Shown here: positions 48,887-59,930 of the stretch, piece after piece | How the letters are laid out: every line of letters starts with the position of its first letter | Position numbering within the stretch: the stretch's first letter is position 1 | Source of the DNA: Dolomedes plantarius | Taxonomy: Eukaryota; Arthropoda; Arachnida; Araneae; Dolomedidae | Direction: 5' to 3' | Assembly (NCBI GenBank): GCA_907164885.2 | Contig: OU015490.1 | Location: forward strand, 100,088,257 to 100,152,256 | DNA: 64,000 bases | Made by a program: the position numbers and the translations under genes | The notes under the pieces: generated by a model | The model's database searches: none | What the model was told of the DNA's origin: nothing | Seen by the model: the letters and a program-made list of their open reading frames with translations, nothing else

Positions 48887-50035
48887 TTAGAAATGTCGTC
48901 TCCCAACGAAAATTATCTGCGCTTAATGCACAACTACTCAATAGTAGACCCATTTTCTCCATAGGTTAACACTCAGCGAATCCAATGTAGCTGCGTACCT
49001 ATAGGTAGCCAAATACTTTCCAACATACATTAGTGGCCAACATATATATACCAACCAAACATACATATTATATCATACCAACCAACATACATATTACATC
49101 ATACCAAACTAACATATATAACATGTATGTTAGTGGTATGATATACTAATATTATATCATACCAACCAAACAGATATTATACAAAACATATATAATATTA
49201 TTACATACAATATATTATTTCACCAACATATTATACCAAGATATTTTAGAGGCGCTATAAAGCCTCTAAAATATGTTGGTACTTCTTACCCGTTCTTTCG
49301 GCCAAATTTCACACTGAAGAAGACTGGCAACATGCAGATTTTCTGCCAGAGATTACGTCAGGACTAACATGACTGGCTAATGACATAAGACTAATGACTC
49401 TGTTATAAATGAGAATCGATTTAAATCTGCCTGGGAGCCATCGTGTGTATGCTGCAACATTCATTTTAGAAATATCGTCTCCCAAACGATATTATTTGCA
49501 TTTAATGAACAGTATATCCAACAGTACACCCAGTTTTCTCCATAGGTTAATACTGAGCGAATTCAATGTTGCTGCGACCTATAGGTAGGCAACATATTTT
49601 TCCAACATAAATTAAAGGTCAACATATTATACCGACCAAAATACATATTATATCATACCAACATACATATTATATCATACTAACCAACATACATATTATA
49701 TCATACCAAGCAACTTGCATATTATATCATACCAACCAGCATATTATACCAATCAATATATTGTACCAACCACCATATTATACCAATCACTATATTGTAC
49801 CCACCACCAATTATACAACAAATTTTAGAGGCGCTATAGAGCCTCTAAACTATGTTGTACTTCTTACCCGTTATCTCGGCCAAATATCACACGGAAGAAG
49901 ACTGTACAGCATGCAGTTTTTCTGCCAGAGATTACGTCAGGACCAACATGATAGCTAATGACTCTGTTATAAATGGGAATCGATATAAATCTGCCTGGGA
50001 GCCATCGTGTGTAGGCTGCAATGTTAGGAACTTTG
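48887..50035 (+). repeat. Direct duplication of a 575-bp block
   Basis: Unit 1 (48887-49461) and unit 2 (49462-50035) both start ATTTTAGAAATRTCGTCTCCCAA. Each contains a TTTTCTCCATAGGTTAA end of the palindromic MITE family, an array of CAACATACATATTATATCATAC repeats, a hairpin (TTTTAGAGGCGCTATARAGCCTCTAAAA-like, about 49243-49271 and 49824-49850), and GAAGAAGACTG...GAGATTACGTCAGGAC. The units are diverged. Confidence 0.85.
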
Positions 50036-50217
50036 CTTTTGTGCTGTTGTTAACCTTATGTACTATATGGAATTATGTTATTTTGGTTACTGTCCTTTTT
50101 ATAGCGGCCTGGAGAGAAAAAGGGAATGGTAGAAGAAACAAATTGGTTAACATAAGAAGTTCATTCAATCCTGTAGACTACACGATCTACTTAATGTATA
50201 CAACAGAAGGAATTTGA
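49852..50217 (+). other. 121-codon open frame with one hydrophobic segment; coding status doubtful
   Basis: The first half lies inside repeat unit 2 (48887-50035). The second half is unique and reads a hydrophobic stretch of about 27 residues (FAFVLLLTLCTIWNYVIL...) followed by basic KGNGRRNK, a shape expected of a single-span membrane protein. No family was recognised. Unit 1 does not keep the frame open, and AT-rich DNA readily yields such frames. Confidence 0.12.
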
Positions 50218-50329
50218 TACAAATTTGTATTTATTATTTTATTTAATACAATTTCGAAGCAATTCATAGAAAATAAACAACATATATAGCGAATGGTCAC
50301 ACAATAAGAAATAGGTAACCGTGTCTCTC

Positions 50330-50372
50330 GCCAAGGAAAAAAGGCGCCAATTTCCCTTTCGCGCCAAGACCG
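50330..50372. promoter_or_regulatory. Paired E2F-like sites with a CCAAT box
   Basis: GGCGCCAATTTCCC and TTTCGCGCCAAG lie within 26 bp (50343-50368), both matching E2F (TTTSSCGC) in this AT-rich setting. ATTGG and GGCGAGAG are adjacent. No transcript could be assigned. Confidence 0.25.
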
Positions 50373-51189
50373 CCAAAAAAAATGAAGTACCTTTATTTTA
50401 CTCATGTTTCAATGAAAGTTAATGCAAGTTAATGACATTCTTATTAGCTAGTATGGCAGGAGTTTATTCAAAGTAGTTTCAACTGTATTATATCTCCACT
50501 CTAATGAAGCATACATCAAGATAAAAATGTACGCTTTTGTCGTACGGTGAAAGTTTAATCTCATACTTATGAATACCGCAAAATAAAAATTTTAATTGTT
50601 ATTACTCTCAATTTCACAGGAAGTTATGTTATTTGGGAAACATCGTCTACAAGCCTTCTGTAAAGCATCACTGAATCCATAGCAATACGGAAAGAACATT
50701 TCCAGGTTTCTTCTCCGTTACCCCGTAAGAAAAATATTTGAAATCGACGCATCTTGATATAACTTCCATCAAGCAATGGAAGATGTTTTTCTTAGTTTGA
50801 ATTCATATAAAAGTGTTCAGACCAGTAAAGATAAACTATCACCAGTGGCGCTGGGTATCACGTTGCCCAACCCAAGGAATAAATACTGTTACGAAATATA
50901 TAAAATATGGACATATGAGTATGCTAATAAACTCATAATTTAAAAATGAAACAAAGCGAAGGCAACTTCAAACAAAACCCCCACATTAGTTTCTTTTGCC
51001 AGCTATATCATTTACACACTGTAAAAATGAATGCTGTGTCAGGGGTTAATATTTCTGGGTAGCAAATTCACCTGTTTGGATAATCCATATTGTCTATCTA
51101 AGATGCTTTCGTACCCTTCTAGTCATACTTCCATATTTGTATATACCTAAAACAACCCTAAGTATACATGCGCTGAACGAAATTTGACC
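50373..51189. other. Unique intergenic sequence with no gene seen
   Basis: No recognisable exon, RNA gene or repeat pair. Confidence 0.45.
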
Positions 51190-51229
51190 GACACACACAC
51201 ACACACACACACACACCAACACACACAAG

Positions 51230-51263
<34 letters not shown>

Positions 51264-51301
51264 ATTATATATATATAATAATATATATATAATATATATA
51301 T
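51190..51301. repeat. (AC)n(AT)n compound microsatellite
   Basis: (AC)n 51192-51242 with small interruptions, then TA repeats up to the ACTAG element. Confidence 0.95.
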
Positions 51302-51407
51302 ACTAGCTGAAAAACCAGCACTTCGCTACTGGAGTACATTCAAATTAAATACAACGGTCAATGTATGCAATTAATGCCAATATATAATATATATATATAT
51401 ATATATA

Positions 51408-52134
51408 CAGTCGAACCTCCATATATCAAAGTAGCAAAGTGCCGGAAAAATATTCGATATATAGAAATTTCGATATATAGAAATGATCTTAGTTTATCAT
51501 AATTCTCCTAAAACATTAAAATTAAAGCTAATTTTGTATACGAAACTCTATTTTCCAATTTATATGCGAATCACATTAAATGAAAGTTAATAACTACAAA
51601 AATTATCTTAGTTTTATCATATTCTCCTAAAACTCATAATGGAGTTTCGTATACGACCTCCATTTCCATTTATATGCGAATCACATTAAATTGAAAGTTA
51701 ATAATAAAAAAATAAATTAATATGAAAGATGTAGTGAGTACTACATACCCTTTAAAAAACAATAATCCAGACAGTGGTTACACATGATCACAGTTACATT
51801 CTTTTAAAAAAATTACGAATATCTTGCTGAACAGCCAGTTTGCAGAAAATTTCATCAAAGAAATGTTCGCATTTATTCATGTCCACTAAAAACTCATCAG
51901 GGACATTTTCCGCGTATTGAAGTTCATGACGTATTGTGTCAACAGCCAAAATTGGGAGATTTTATTCTAAAATAGAATGAAATCTCCCAATATTGTCTTG
52001 AAAAAAATTATTCGATATATAGAGATATTTTCGATATATGGAAACTTTTTCTATGTAATGACATGGAGATTTGCTAAGAGTTCGATATATAGAAAATTTC
52101 GATATAGGGAAGTTCGATACTGGAGGTTCGACTG
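51408..52134. mobile_element. Pogo/Tigger-like element
   Basis: CAGTCGAACCTCCATATATC and the inverse of GATACTGGAGGTTCGACTG, in TA repeats. TTCGATATATAGAAA subterminal repeats occur at both ends. A transposase tail remains on the minus strand (51794-51960). Confidence 0.85.
51794..51960 (-). pseudogene. Tigger-type transposase C-terminal remnant
   Basis: On the minus strand LPILAVDTIRHELQYAENVPD, then FLVDMNKCEHFFDEIFCKLAVQ, ends with an in-frame TAA at 51794-51796. A helical tail just before the stop, near the 3' terminal repeat, fits the C-terminus of a pogo/Tigger transposase. Upstream coding is missing. Confidence 0.55.
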
Positions 52135-52181
52135 TATATATATATAATATATATCTATATATATATTATAATATATATATA

Positions 52182-52357
52182 CAGTGGAATATCGATCTAT
52201 CGTTTTCAAGGGTCCGATGAAATGAACGATAAATGCGGGAAAAACGATAGATGCGGAAAACATACAAAGCAATATGATCTTGGGACTGGATAAAATGAAC
52301 TACACATACGGAAAAACGATGGATCCCCCCCCCGAAAACGACGTCGAGAGTCCACTG
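52182..52357. mobile_element. 176-bp pogo-like MITE
   Basis: CAGTGGAATATCGATC at the left and the inverse of CGACGTCGAGAGTCCACTG at the right. Internal repeats of ACGAT-GATGCGG-AAAA. TA-rich flanks. Confidence 0.75.
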
Positions 52358-53050
52358 TTTATATATAATAATACAAGGACCAATTTATACAACTGATGAA
52401 AAACAATCTAAAAAATCTAAGAGATATTTTAGAGACAAAATAATCAAGAAGAAATATTCAAATATTAAATCTAATAGGGAACATACTAAAGAATATAGTA
52501 AGTTAATTAGTACAGTTTGAGGAGGGCAATCTTTTATGTATGTTAATATTTTTTGTGTTTTTTAGTATGTCCAATCGTCTTGCCGCATTATCAAGGGAAA
52601 AATATTTTGTTGTCTATTTCATTGTTATGAACGCGACTGATAAATTTTTAAAGTACCAGAAAAAGAAATCACGTGATCAGCATTTAATTTAAAAAATTCC
52701 AACATTTAATCTTTAAAATTTACCAAAATCAGAAAACTGGAGGGTTAAGTATTCGTAAAAGGTTTCATTTTAAAGCAAGTTTTGACGATCTTTCTCTTGA
52801 TATAAATTTTCATAACACTCAAATTATTGTTTTAAATTCAAACTTAAAAAAAAGTTACTACAACAGCTTGAAAATTTAATCTTAAAAAATCTAAGAAGAA
52901 TTTGTCAAAAATCTTTTTTGGTGCACCCCTGCACTATAAGAAGAATCGCCATGCAAAATTTCAGCCCTTAGGTCCAGCGGTTTTGTCCTGTGCGTTGTAT
53001 GTCAGTCAGTCAGTGAGTCAGTCAGTTACGGACTGTGTTATATATATAGA

Positions 53051-54041
53051 TATACGTATTTAAAGATAACCCGTAGTCGAAATAAGCTTCACATTTCTTC
53101 ACTGCTTTTCCTCTTTAAAACATGAATCTTTTATGAAATAAAATAATTTTAAGCGCTCTTAAAAATTAAAGGTATAAAAATTAATTTAAGATGTCACCAC
53201 TTTTTAGATTTAGTTTCATTTAATATAATATTAATTTTCGTTTTCCCAACTGTCGATCCAACATGGAAATGTCTGGAAACTTTCATGAAAACGAGCAGTT
53301 AACCTCTGCGAATTTCTGTATGTATCAATGTTAGGAGCCTGTAACGAACCAGAGTTTTGGAACTTTTCGGATTTCCAAGATACTATGTATACCCAAACTT
53401 TGGGGTCTTACTAAGAGAAAATAAACTTCCCATTTTTAAAGTATGAACATCAATTTCTTCTGGGCATTTAAAAGCCTTAAAAGATTTGAAAGCCATCGTT
53501 TGAGAATAAAGTTCAGAAAGAAGAATGTTCAAATTAAATTCAATATTTCAAACTGTTAAGCTAAAGTTTTCCTTAGTTCTGATGCTTTGATTTTTTTGTA
53601 TACAAACTTTACTTAACAGCTTTGAAAAATTGAACGTGTTTGAAAATCATTCTTTCTGAACATTATTCTCAAATGATGGTTTTAAAAAATTGTGTATTTT
53701 TTTAGACATTAAGAACAGAAATTATCCTATGTAATGCAAATAACTTAATCCTATTAAATGTTCTTATACTGGTACCCAAAAGCTGATAAGTCAGTCAGTT
53801 AATATCTCAATTGCAATCTACAGAGGAATGCTGTAAATATTACATTCAGGTTAGAATCACAAAATCTAGTCGAATAATTACATAAAATAAACACTCCTTA
53901 AAATTGAAATCGCAGGAAAGACAATTTCATTCGCTTAAAGAGTTTGCCCGTAAACCCTTAGTTAACAGGCATGGGAGAAGCTACAGAAGTCTAAAATAAA
54001 GAAAAGAAATAAATAAACATATATTATATATATATATATAT
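53051..54041. other. Unique AT-rich sequence with no gene seen
   Basis: Short inverted similarities (CATCGTTTGAGAATAAAGTTCAGAAAGAA near 53496 against TTCTTTCTGAACATTATTCTCAAATGATGG near 53660) suggest a decayed hairpin or MITE at about 53460-53700. Confidence 0.4.
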
Positions 54042-54043
54042 AC

Positions 54044-55190
54044 TAGCGGACCCGGACAGACGTTGTCCTGTTCAAACGTTGTAATTCTAGCTGAAGTACC
54101 GCGGTGATGCCCAGGATTTTAAGATTGTTTGTTAACCAAAATCAATTTAAAATTAACACAGTATAAATAACATACACAAAAACGCATACGAAATGGGTAT
54201 ACATATTAATAATATGAAAACCCCATTAAAAATGTATAAATGTATAATAACTCCTCAGATTCAGCTATAATTCGGTATTCATCATAAAAAAAACTGAAAA
54301 AAATAAAATAAATAAAAATAATAATTTTAAAAAATAATAATTTAAAAAATTAAATTAAAAAATAATAAAATAAAATAAAATAATAATTAAATAATTAAAA
54401 AATAATAAATAAAAGCTGAAATAAAAAGCCTTAAAAAAAAAGCTGAAATAACAGTCTAGCAAAATTTACACAACTCTGGATTCGAACCCGGGTCGAGAGC
54501 ATGGTACTTTCCAACTTGGCGACCTTCCGAATACGCCACGATGACACGGTTCTAGTGGGTAAAGGTAAAACATATTCGCTATTAGAAAGTTGTTGAGGAC
54601 TGGTGATTATACATGTCAGAGGAGTTTTTAGTCAGAAATAAGTTAGCAGGATAGAAGCTTAGTCTTTAGCTCTTCAATAGAACACAAGATATAGGCGAGG
54701 AGGATTGCAGTAGCGATTAAAAAAAAAATTCTCGTGTCACTTAACGTGGTTCATTCGAATTTTCCATCGCGTGTCGAGAGTATCATATGCCGTTAGATCT
54801 GATCCATTTTAGAGTATAAAAATCTGACTTCAAAGATTATTATTTTCATTTATTATTCTGGTCTAATATATGACTTGAAACTTTTTGATTTATTATTTTT
54901 ATTTTTTCGCTCGCTTTTGCTAACTAAACCTAACGTGGACGCCATTATCTAGAGGGGTGATTTCACAAACTGTAACAGCTTCCATTTACCGGACGCACCC
55001 CCTTATAAATTGTTGGTTTTTTATTAATTAATTAAAATATAAAAACATATTCTATCGGATCAAATGTGAATCTAAACCATTCTCGAATCAACTAAAAGTG
55101 CACACAACAAAATTTCATAAAAATCAGTCCAGTCGTTTAGAGGAGTTCAGTTACATACACACGGACAGAAGAAATATATATATAAGATAT
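54044..55190 (+). mobile_element. ACTAGCGGACCC-type element
   Basis: It starts ACTAGCGGACCCGGACAGACGTTGTCC and ends TCCAGTCGTTTAGAGGAGTTCAGTTACATACACACGGACAGAAG followed by TA repeats. Such sequences are widespread in arthropod genomes. It contains a tRNA-like segment on the minus strand (54471-54547). The class (non-autonomous DNA element or retroposon) is unresolved. Confidence 0.65.
54471..54547 (-). other. tRNA-like sequence, probably not a functional tRNA gene
   Basis: GTGGCGTATTCGG approximates an A box, and CGGGTTCGAATCC is a perfect B box 30-40 bp downstream. The acceptor ends (GTGTCAT and AGTTGTG) do not pair, so it is a pol III promoter-like relic inside a repeat. A decayed partner lies in the inverted copy near 55881-55945. 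Confidence 0.55.
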
Positions 55191-55239
55191 ATATATATAA
55201 ATGAATGTTTGTCTGTATATCTATCTATCTATCTATAGT

Positions 55240-56350
55240 TGTATAGAAATCCACAGTTTAGGAGCAACGATCGTGAAATTTTACATACAGGCGTGTTTAA
55301 AAACAGCCGAGGGTCTTAAGAACTTCCAAAATCAAAATTAATTACCGTTAATTTTTAATTAATAAAAAACCAACAATTTTTGAAGGGTGAATCTAGAAAG
55401 GGAAGAGCCACCTAGCCGTGTACCAAGGATGAATCCAGAAATATAAGAGCCTCACAATTTGAAAGACCGACATGTTAGGTTTAAAGAACAGCGAGAAGCA
55501 AAAACGATAGAAAAATAAATACAATCAAACAGTTTCAAGTCATATATTAAACCCGAAAGATAAATGAAATAATAATCTTTCAAGTCAGATTTTATACTCT
55601 AAAATAGATCAGATCAACTGCATATTTACACTCCCCACACGCGATGGAAAATTCGAATCAACCACGCTAAGTGTCACGAGATCTTTTTTAATCTCTACTG
55701 CAATCCCCTCGCTTATATCTTTGTGTCTATTGAAGAGTTAAAGGCTAAGCTTCTATCCTGCTAACTTATTTCTCACTTAAAACTCCTCTTACTCCATAAA
55801 TGCATGTATATTCACCAACCCATAGCAACTTTCCAAAACACTTAGTACGAATATCTTTTACTTTACTCAACAAAGTAGTGTGTCATCGTGGCGCATTCGG
55901 TAAAACCGCTCACTTTCTACCCTGTACAGCACGGGATCGTATAAATTTTGCTAAACCTGTATTTTCAGCTTTTTTATGACGGCTTTTTTATTTCAGCTTT
56001 TATTTTATTATTTTTTTAAATTATAATTTTTATTTTATTTTATTTTATTTTATTGTTTTTCAGCTTTTTTATGATGAAAGATCATACATAGCTGAAATCT
56101 GAGGAGTTTATTATACATTTATATATTTCAAATTGGGTTTTCATTTCATTAATGTGTATAACATTTCGTATGCTTTTTTTTCTATATTATTAATACTGTG
56201 TTTAGTATTTTAATGGATTTTGGTAGGTTTATTATAAATTTATATATTTTATGTTTACTTTTCAGGATTTTTTTGCTCCAATGATAAAGGCTAAATCTTT
56301 TCTATGTTATTTATACTGTGTTTAGTTTTAAAATTGATTTTGGTTAACAA
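55240..56350 (-). mobile_element. Inverted, diverged copy of the 54044-55190 element interior
   Basis: From about 55345 to 56350 the minus strand aligns with about 54115-55040: AACCAACAATTTTT, GTTAGGTTTA-NNAACAGCGAG, TCGAATCAACCACGNTAAGTG, TGTCATCGTGGCG and AACCAAAATCAATTTTAAAA, all in matching order. The outermost ends differ (AAATGAATGTTTGTCTG at 55200), so only the bodies are inverted repeats. Confidence 0.7.
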
Positions 56351-56476
56351 ACATTCATCAATAAATAACCAACAATTTTTGAAGGATGCTACTCTCGATT
56401 CACAGACGTGCAGTAGATGGCGCCACTATTTTAAACTTTTAGTATTCCACCCATTTGTAATTTATCATAATAATAT

Positions 56477-56551
56477 ACTAGCTGAAAACCCGCACTTTGC
56501 TACGGAGTACAATCAAATTAAATACAATGTCAGTGTATGCAATTAATGCCA

Positions 56552-56612
<61 letters not shown>

Positions 56613-57987
56613 ATAAATACGACGATCAATGTATACAAATGATGTAAAAAAAAACAAAAAAATATATTTATAAAAAATCGTAAGGGATATTTTTATAGAC
56701 AAAACAATGTAGAAGAAAATATTCAAATTAAATCTCATAGGACATACTAAAGAATATAGTACAGTTAATGTAGTACAGTTTGAGGAACATATCTTTTACA
56801 TTATTTTAATATTTTTTTGGATAATGTCCAATCGTCTGCCGCATTAGCAAGAAAAAAAGTATCTTTTTGTCTATTTCGTTGTTATGTGACGAACCAGGTT
56901 GACATTGTTGACAACCAGGTGATAAATTAGGAAAATTTTCTCCCTTTTTTTAAAGAGATTGGAAAAAATTTTCGTCAATTTGGATTTTTTCACGAAAATA
57001 TGAGTATCGATGAATCCATGGTTCCGTGTTATGGACATCGTTCGGCTAAGGTGTTCATACATGGAAAGCCAATTCGCTTTGGTTTCAAATTTTGGATGAT
57101 CTGCTCAGCAAATGGTTATCCTTATGCTATGTCTATGTACGGTGGAAAAAGTTCGAAAAAGGAAAATTTGCTGCTTGGATTTTATTGACAATCCAGAGAA
57201 ACACATAATATTTTTTGATAACTTTTTACATCGCAGTCTGCTGACAGATTCATCTAACAAAGGCTTTAAGGCAATCGGCATAGTACGAGATTCTATAATG
57301 GGACAATGTCCTCTTAAAACAGCAAAAGAAATGTCGAAATTTCAACGTGGAGAATTTGATTACCGATGCGATGGAGAAGTTTATATGTGCCATTGGAACG
57401 ATAGTTCTGTTGTAACTATTACATCAAATTTTATCACTCACGAACCATTAGGAAGAGCAAAAAGATATGTCCGAGCTAAAAAAAAAGTTGATTTTCCTTA
57501 ACCTTACATTATAAATTATATAATAAAGGAATGGGTGGAGTACACCTGTTGGACCGACTTCCTGGAAGTTATCGACCAAAGTTACTCAGCAAAATATGGT
57601 ACTTTATTCCTTGATCATAGTGCGGCATGTAAAAGGTTAAATTCTAAAAATTAATCTTTAAAAATTCACCAAAAATCATAGAATGAAGATAAAGATTCGA
57701 AAAAGATTTCATTTTAAAGGAATTTTTATGATCTTTTTCGTGATATAAATTTTATAACCCTCAAATTATTATTTTAAATGCAAACTTAAAACAATTTACT
57801 AAAACAACTTAAAAATTTGATTTTAAAAAAATCTAAGAAGAATTTTTCAAAAATCTCTTTTAGCGCACTCCTACACTATAAGAAGAATCGCCACGCAAAA
57901 TTTCAGCCCTTTAGGGCCAGCGGTTTGGTCTGTACGTTGTATGTCAGTGAGTCAGTCAGTTACGGAACTGTTTTATATATATATAGA
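56477..57987 (+). mobile_element. ACTAGCTGAAAA-type element, copy 2, carrying a piggyBac transposase fragment
   Basis: It starts ACTAGCTGAAAACCCGCACTTTGCTACGG and ends GTCAGTCAGTTACGGAACTGTTTTATATATATATAG. Between TTTGTCTATTTCRTTGTTATG and the TTAATCTTTAAAAATTCACCAAAA part, where copy 1 has about 120 bp of its own sequence, this copy holds about 750 bp of piggyBac-like coding DNA. A (CA)n(TA)n microsatellite lies at 56560-56612. Confidence 0.75.
56885..57640 (+). pseudogene. PiggyBac (PGBD-type) transposase fragment
   Basis: Reading frames, shifted at several points, give KEIGKNFRQFGF then MSIDESMVPCYGHRSAK with the first catalytic Asp. Next come GKPIRFGFKFWMICSANGYPY, then DNPEKHIIFFDNFLHRSLL with the second Asp. 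Then come GQCPLKTAKEMSKFQRGEFDYR, WNDSSVVTITSNF, and in a further frame GMGGVHLLDRLPGSYRP (D/GGV-D segment). This is the DDE core of a DDE_Tnp_1_7 transposase. The N-terminal third, the C-terminal Cys-rich finger, the TIRs and TTAA flanks are absent. Confidence 0.88.
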
Positions 57988-58498
57988 TGTAAATATATAA
58001 GTAACAAACACTAGAATAGGGTACATTAACACAGTTTCAAAAATAGCCATGGGATTTAGCATTCCACTAGAGGACTACGGTAGAGATCCCTAAAAAGAGT
58101 TTTGTTTCATTAATGTGAGACTTGCGATGGATGCATAGATCTCAAATCATTATATATATAATAGCCGTTGTCCCTGTATAACACTTCCGGGCTGTACTCA
58201 TCTTTCAATTGAAGCCCTCAGTAAACAAACAGCCGGTTAGGCCTAATTTCGATTTCAGATGTGGATCAGAATTTTTTCTTACCTAAAAACTAATATCTTC
58301 TCCATGAAATCACGTTTGTTCAGCCTATTTTTCTATAAAACATTCAGAACTAAAAAAAATTGGATGCTTTTAGCTGTATATTTAACAGTTTTTAAAAATC
58401 TGCTTACTTTTGCGATGAATTCTGAAAGTAAACAAACTTGAATGTGATGAATCAAGTAGCTCAAGTATTCATATCGCGTAGTGAGCTGTAAAAAACTG

Positions 58499-58862
58499 GA
58501 TGGCAGTCTACTTCTCCAATCGCATGAAAAACTAAATAAATAAAAAATAATGAAAGGGTTTGCTTTTACAAGGTGTGGATTAAATGCAATATTGTTAGAT
58601 AATTCGGGATATTTTAACTTTCATATACTTTTTCCATTATGACGTCATTATTAGTATTATGACGTCAAAATGACGGGTTGGATGGCAGTCTACTACTCCA
58701 ATCGCATGAAAAACTAAATAAAAAAAATAATAAAAGGGTTTGCTTTTACAAGGTGTGGATTAAATGCAATATTGTTAGATAATTCAGGATATTTTTTTAA
58801 CTTTCATATACTTTTTCCATTATGACGTCATTATTAGTATTATGACGTCAAAATGACGGGTT
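58499..58862 (+). repeat. 181-bp tandem duplication with paired CRE palindromes
   Basis: Units 58499-58679 and 58680-58862 start GGATGGCAGTCTAC and end AAAATGACGGGTT. Each has two TGACGTCA palindromes exactly 20 bp apart (58640, 58660; 58823, 58843). Confidence 0.92.
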
Positions 58863-59236
58863 ACCTTCTAGTACCTAATAGTTGTGGGCGGGAGGGTAGC
58901 TAATTCATCCTCAGTACATCGATTTGTGTCCCATTCTGTCGGGCGTGAGAGTCATTTATTGAACTTAATATTTTTTTTTAAGTGGGCCACTACAAATATA
59001 TTTTGTTTATCCACAAAAGATTAAAAAACCCTGGTACCTCTGGTCGATCTCATGGCACTCTACAGTGTAGAGACGCACCGGTTGTGAATCACTGTCACCA
59101 TTTAGCCACTGGACGATATCTTTTTTCTTACAATTTTTTACTCTTAAAAATACCTAAGATCCATCCAAGTGCTTCAAAGTTTTACACAAATCATATCTGC
59201 TATATAGTTATATTTACAGTCATACCATAAGTAAAA

Positions 59237-59410
59237 TCTATATATTTAAGTTTCTAAGCCGACTTTTTGGGCAGTCCGTGAGAGAAAACTACTGCATCCA
59301 TTTACTTCATTTTGGTCTTAAACGAAAGATTGTAATCTGTAGATTTGTCAAATTTTGTTTTTGTAACCGCAATTTCTATCAATTAGCGATAATTTACAAT
59401 TAAAAACTAA
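59237..59410 (+). repeat. Direct repeat, copy 1 (partner 59756-59930)
   Basis: ATCTATATATTTAAGTT, CTAAGCCGACTTTTTGGGC and GTAATCTGTAGATTTGTC are shared with 59756-59930. The two are over 90% alike by eye. Confidence 0.9.
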
Positions 59411-59696
59411 ACTAGTTTGACTTTGTGAATAGTAGTTCAAAACTCTATCTTAAGAATTTTAGTCTGCTTCCTTGGAATCTTACATGAATATTATCTTAGG
59501 GTGACACTCTTCACTGTAATATTGTTCCTTAGTCAATTATAAAAGGAATTGTGTTAAAGGAACATAAAACTGGATTCAAGTCAATGACAAAAACGAATGA
59601 CAGATGTTCTAAATTGACTTAATCAATTGACGGAAGCCCCATTAACTTAATTAAGTCTTAGTTCCCAAGTGTTGTGTTTGCATATACAGTAAAACC

Positions 59697-59755
59697 TTGT
59701 TTATCCGGCCCTCGTTAATCCGGATCTCCGGATAATTCGGATCAGATTTGTAGAC
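59697..59755 (+). mobile_element. Pogo/Tigger-like terminus fragment
   Basis: CAGTAAAACCTTGTTTATCCGG then CCGGATCTCCGGATAATTCGGATC. It resembles the terminus at 9122. It ends where the direct repeat at 59756 begins. Confidence 0.55.
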
Positions 59756-59930
59756 ATCTATATATTTAAGTTGCTAAGCCGACTTTTTGGGCAGTCCGTG
59801 AGAGAAAACTACTGTAACAATTGACTTAATTTGGGTCTTAAACGAGAGACTGTAATCTGTAGATTTGTCAAATTTGGTTTTTGTAACCGCAATTTCTATT
59901 AATTAGCGATAATTTACAATTAAAAATTGA
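59756..59930 (+). repeat. Direct repeat, copy 2 (partner 59237-59410)
   Basis: See copy 1. It is followed by TTTCTGCGCAAGCTCAGTG repeats. Confidence 0.9.

Larger units (their letters stand above)
51302..53050 (+). mobile_element. ACTAGCTGAAAA-type element, copy 1, with two nested elements
   Basis: It starts ACTAGCTGAAAAACCAGCACTTCGCTAC and ends CAGTCAGTTACGGACTGTGTTATATATATAGA. A (TA)n tract inside carries a pogo-like element (51408-52134) and a 176-bp MITE (52182-52357). Near the 3' end it has CCAGCGGTTTTGTCC and repeats of GTCA. Confidence 0.75.

Noticed and set aside
53460..53700. Hairpin around 53496 and 53660 as a MITE
   Set aside because: The inverted similarity is partial and no terminal repeats or target duplication could be set.
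54471..54547. Functional tRNA gene
   Set aside because: The B box is perfect, but the acceptor stem does not pair and the segment is part of a dispersed repeat.
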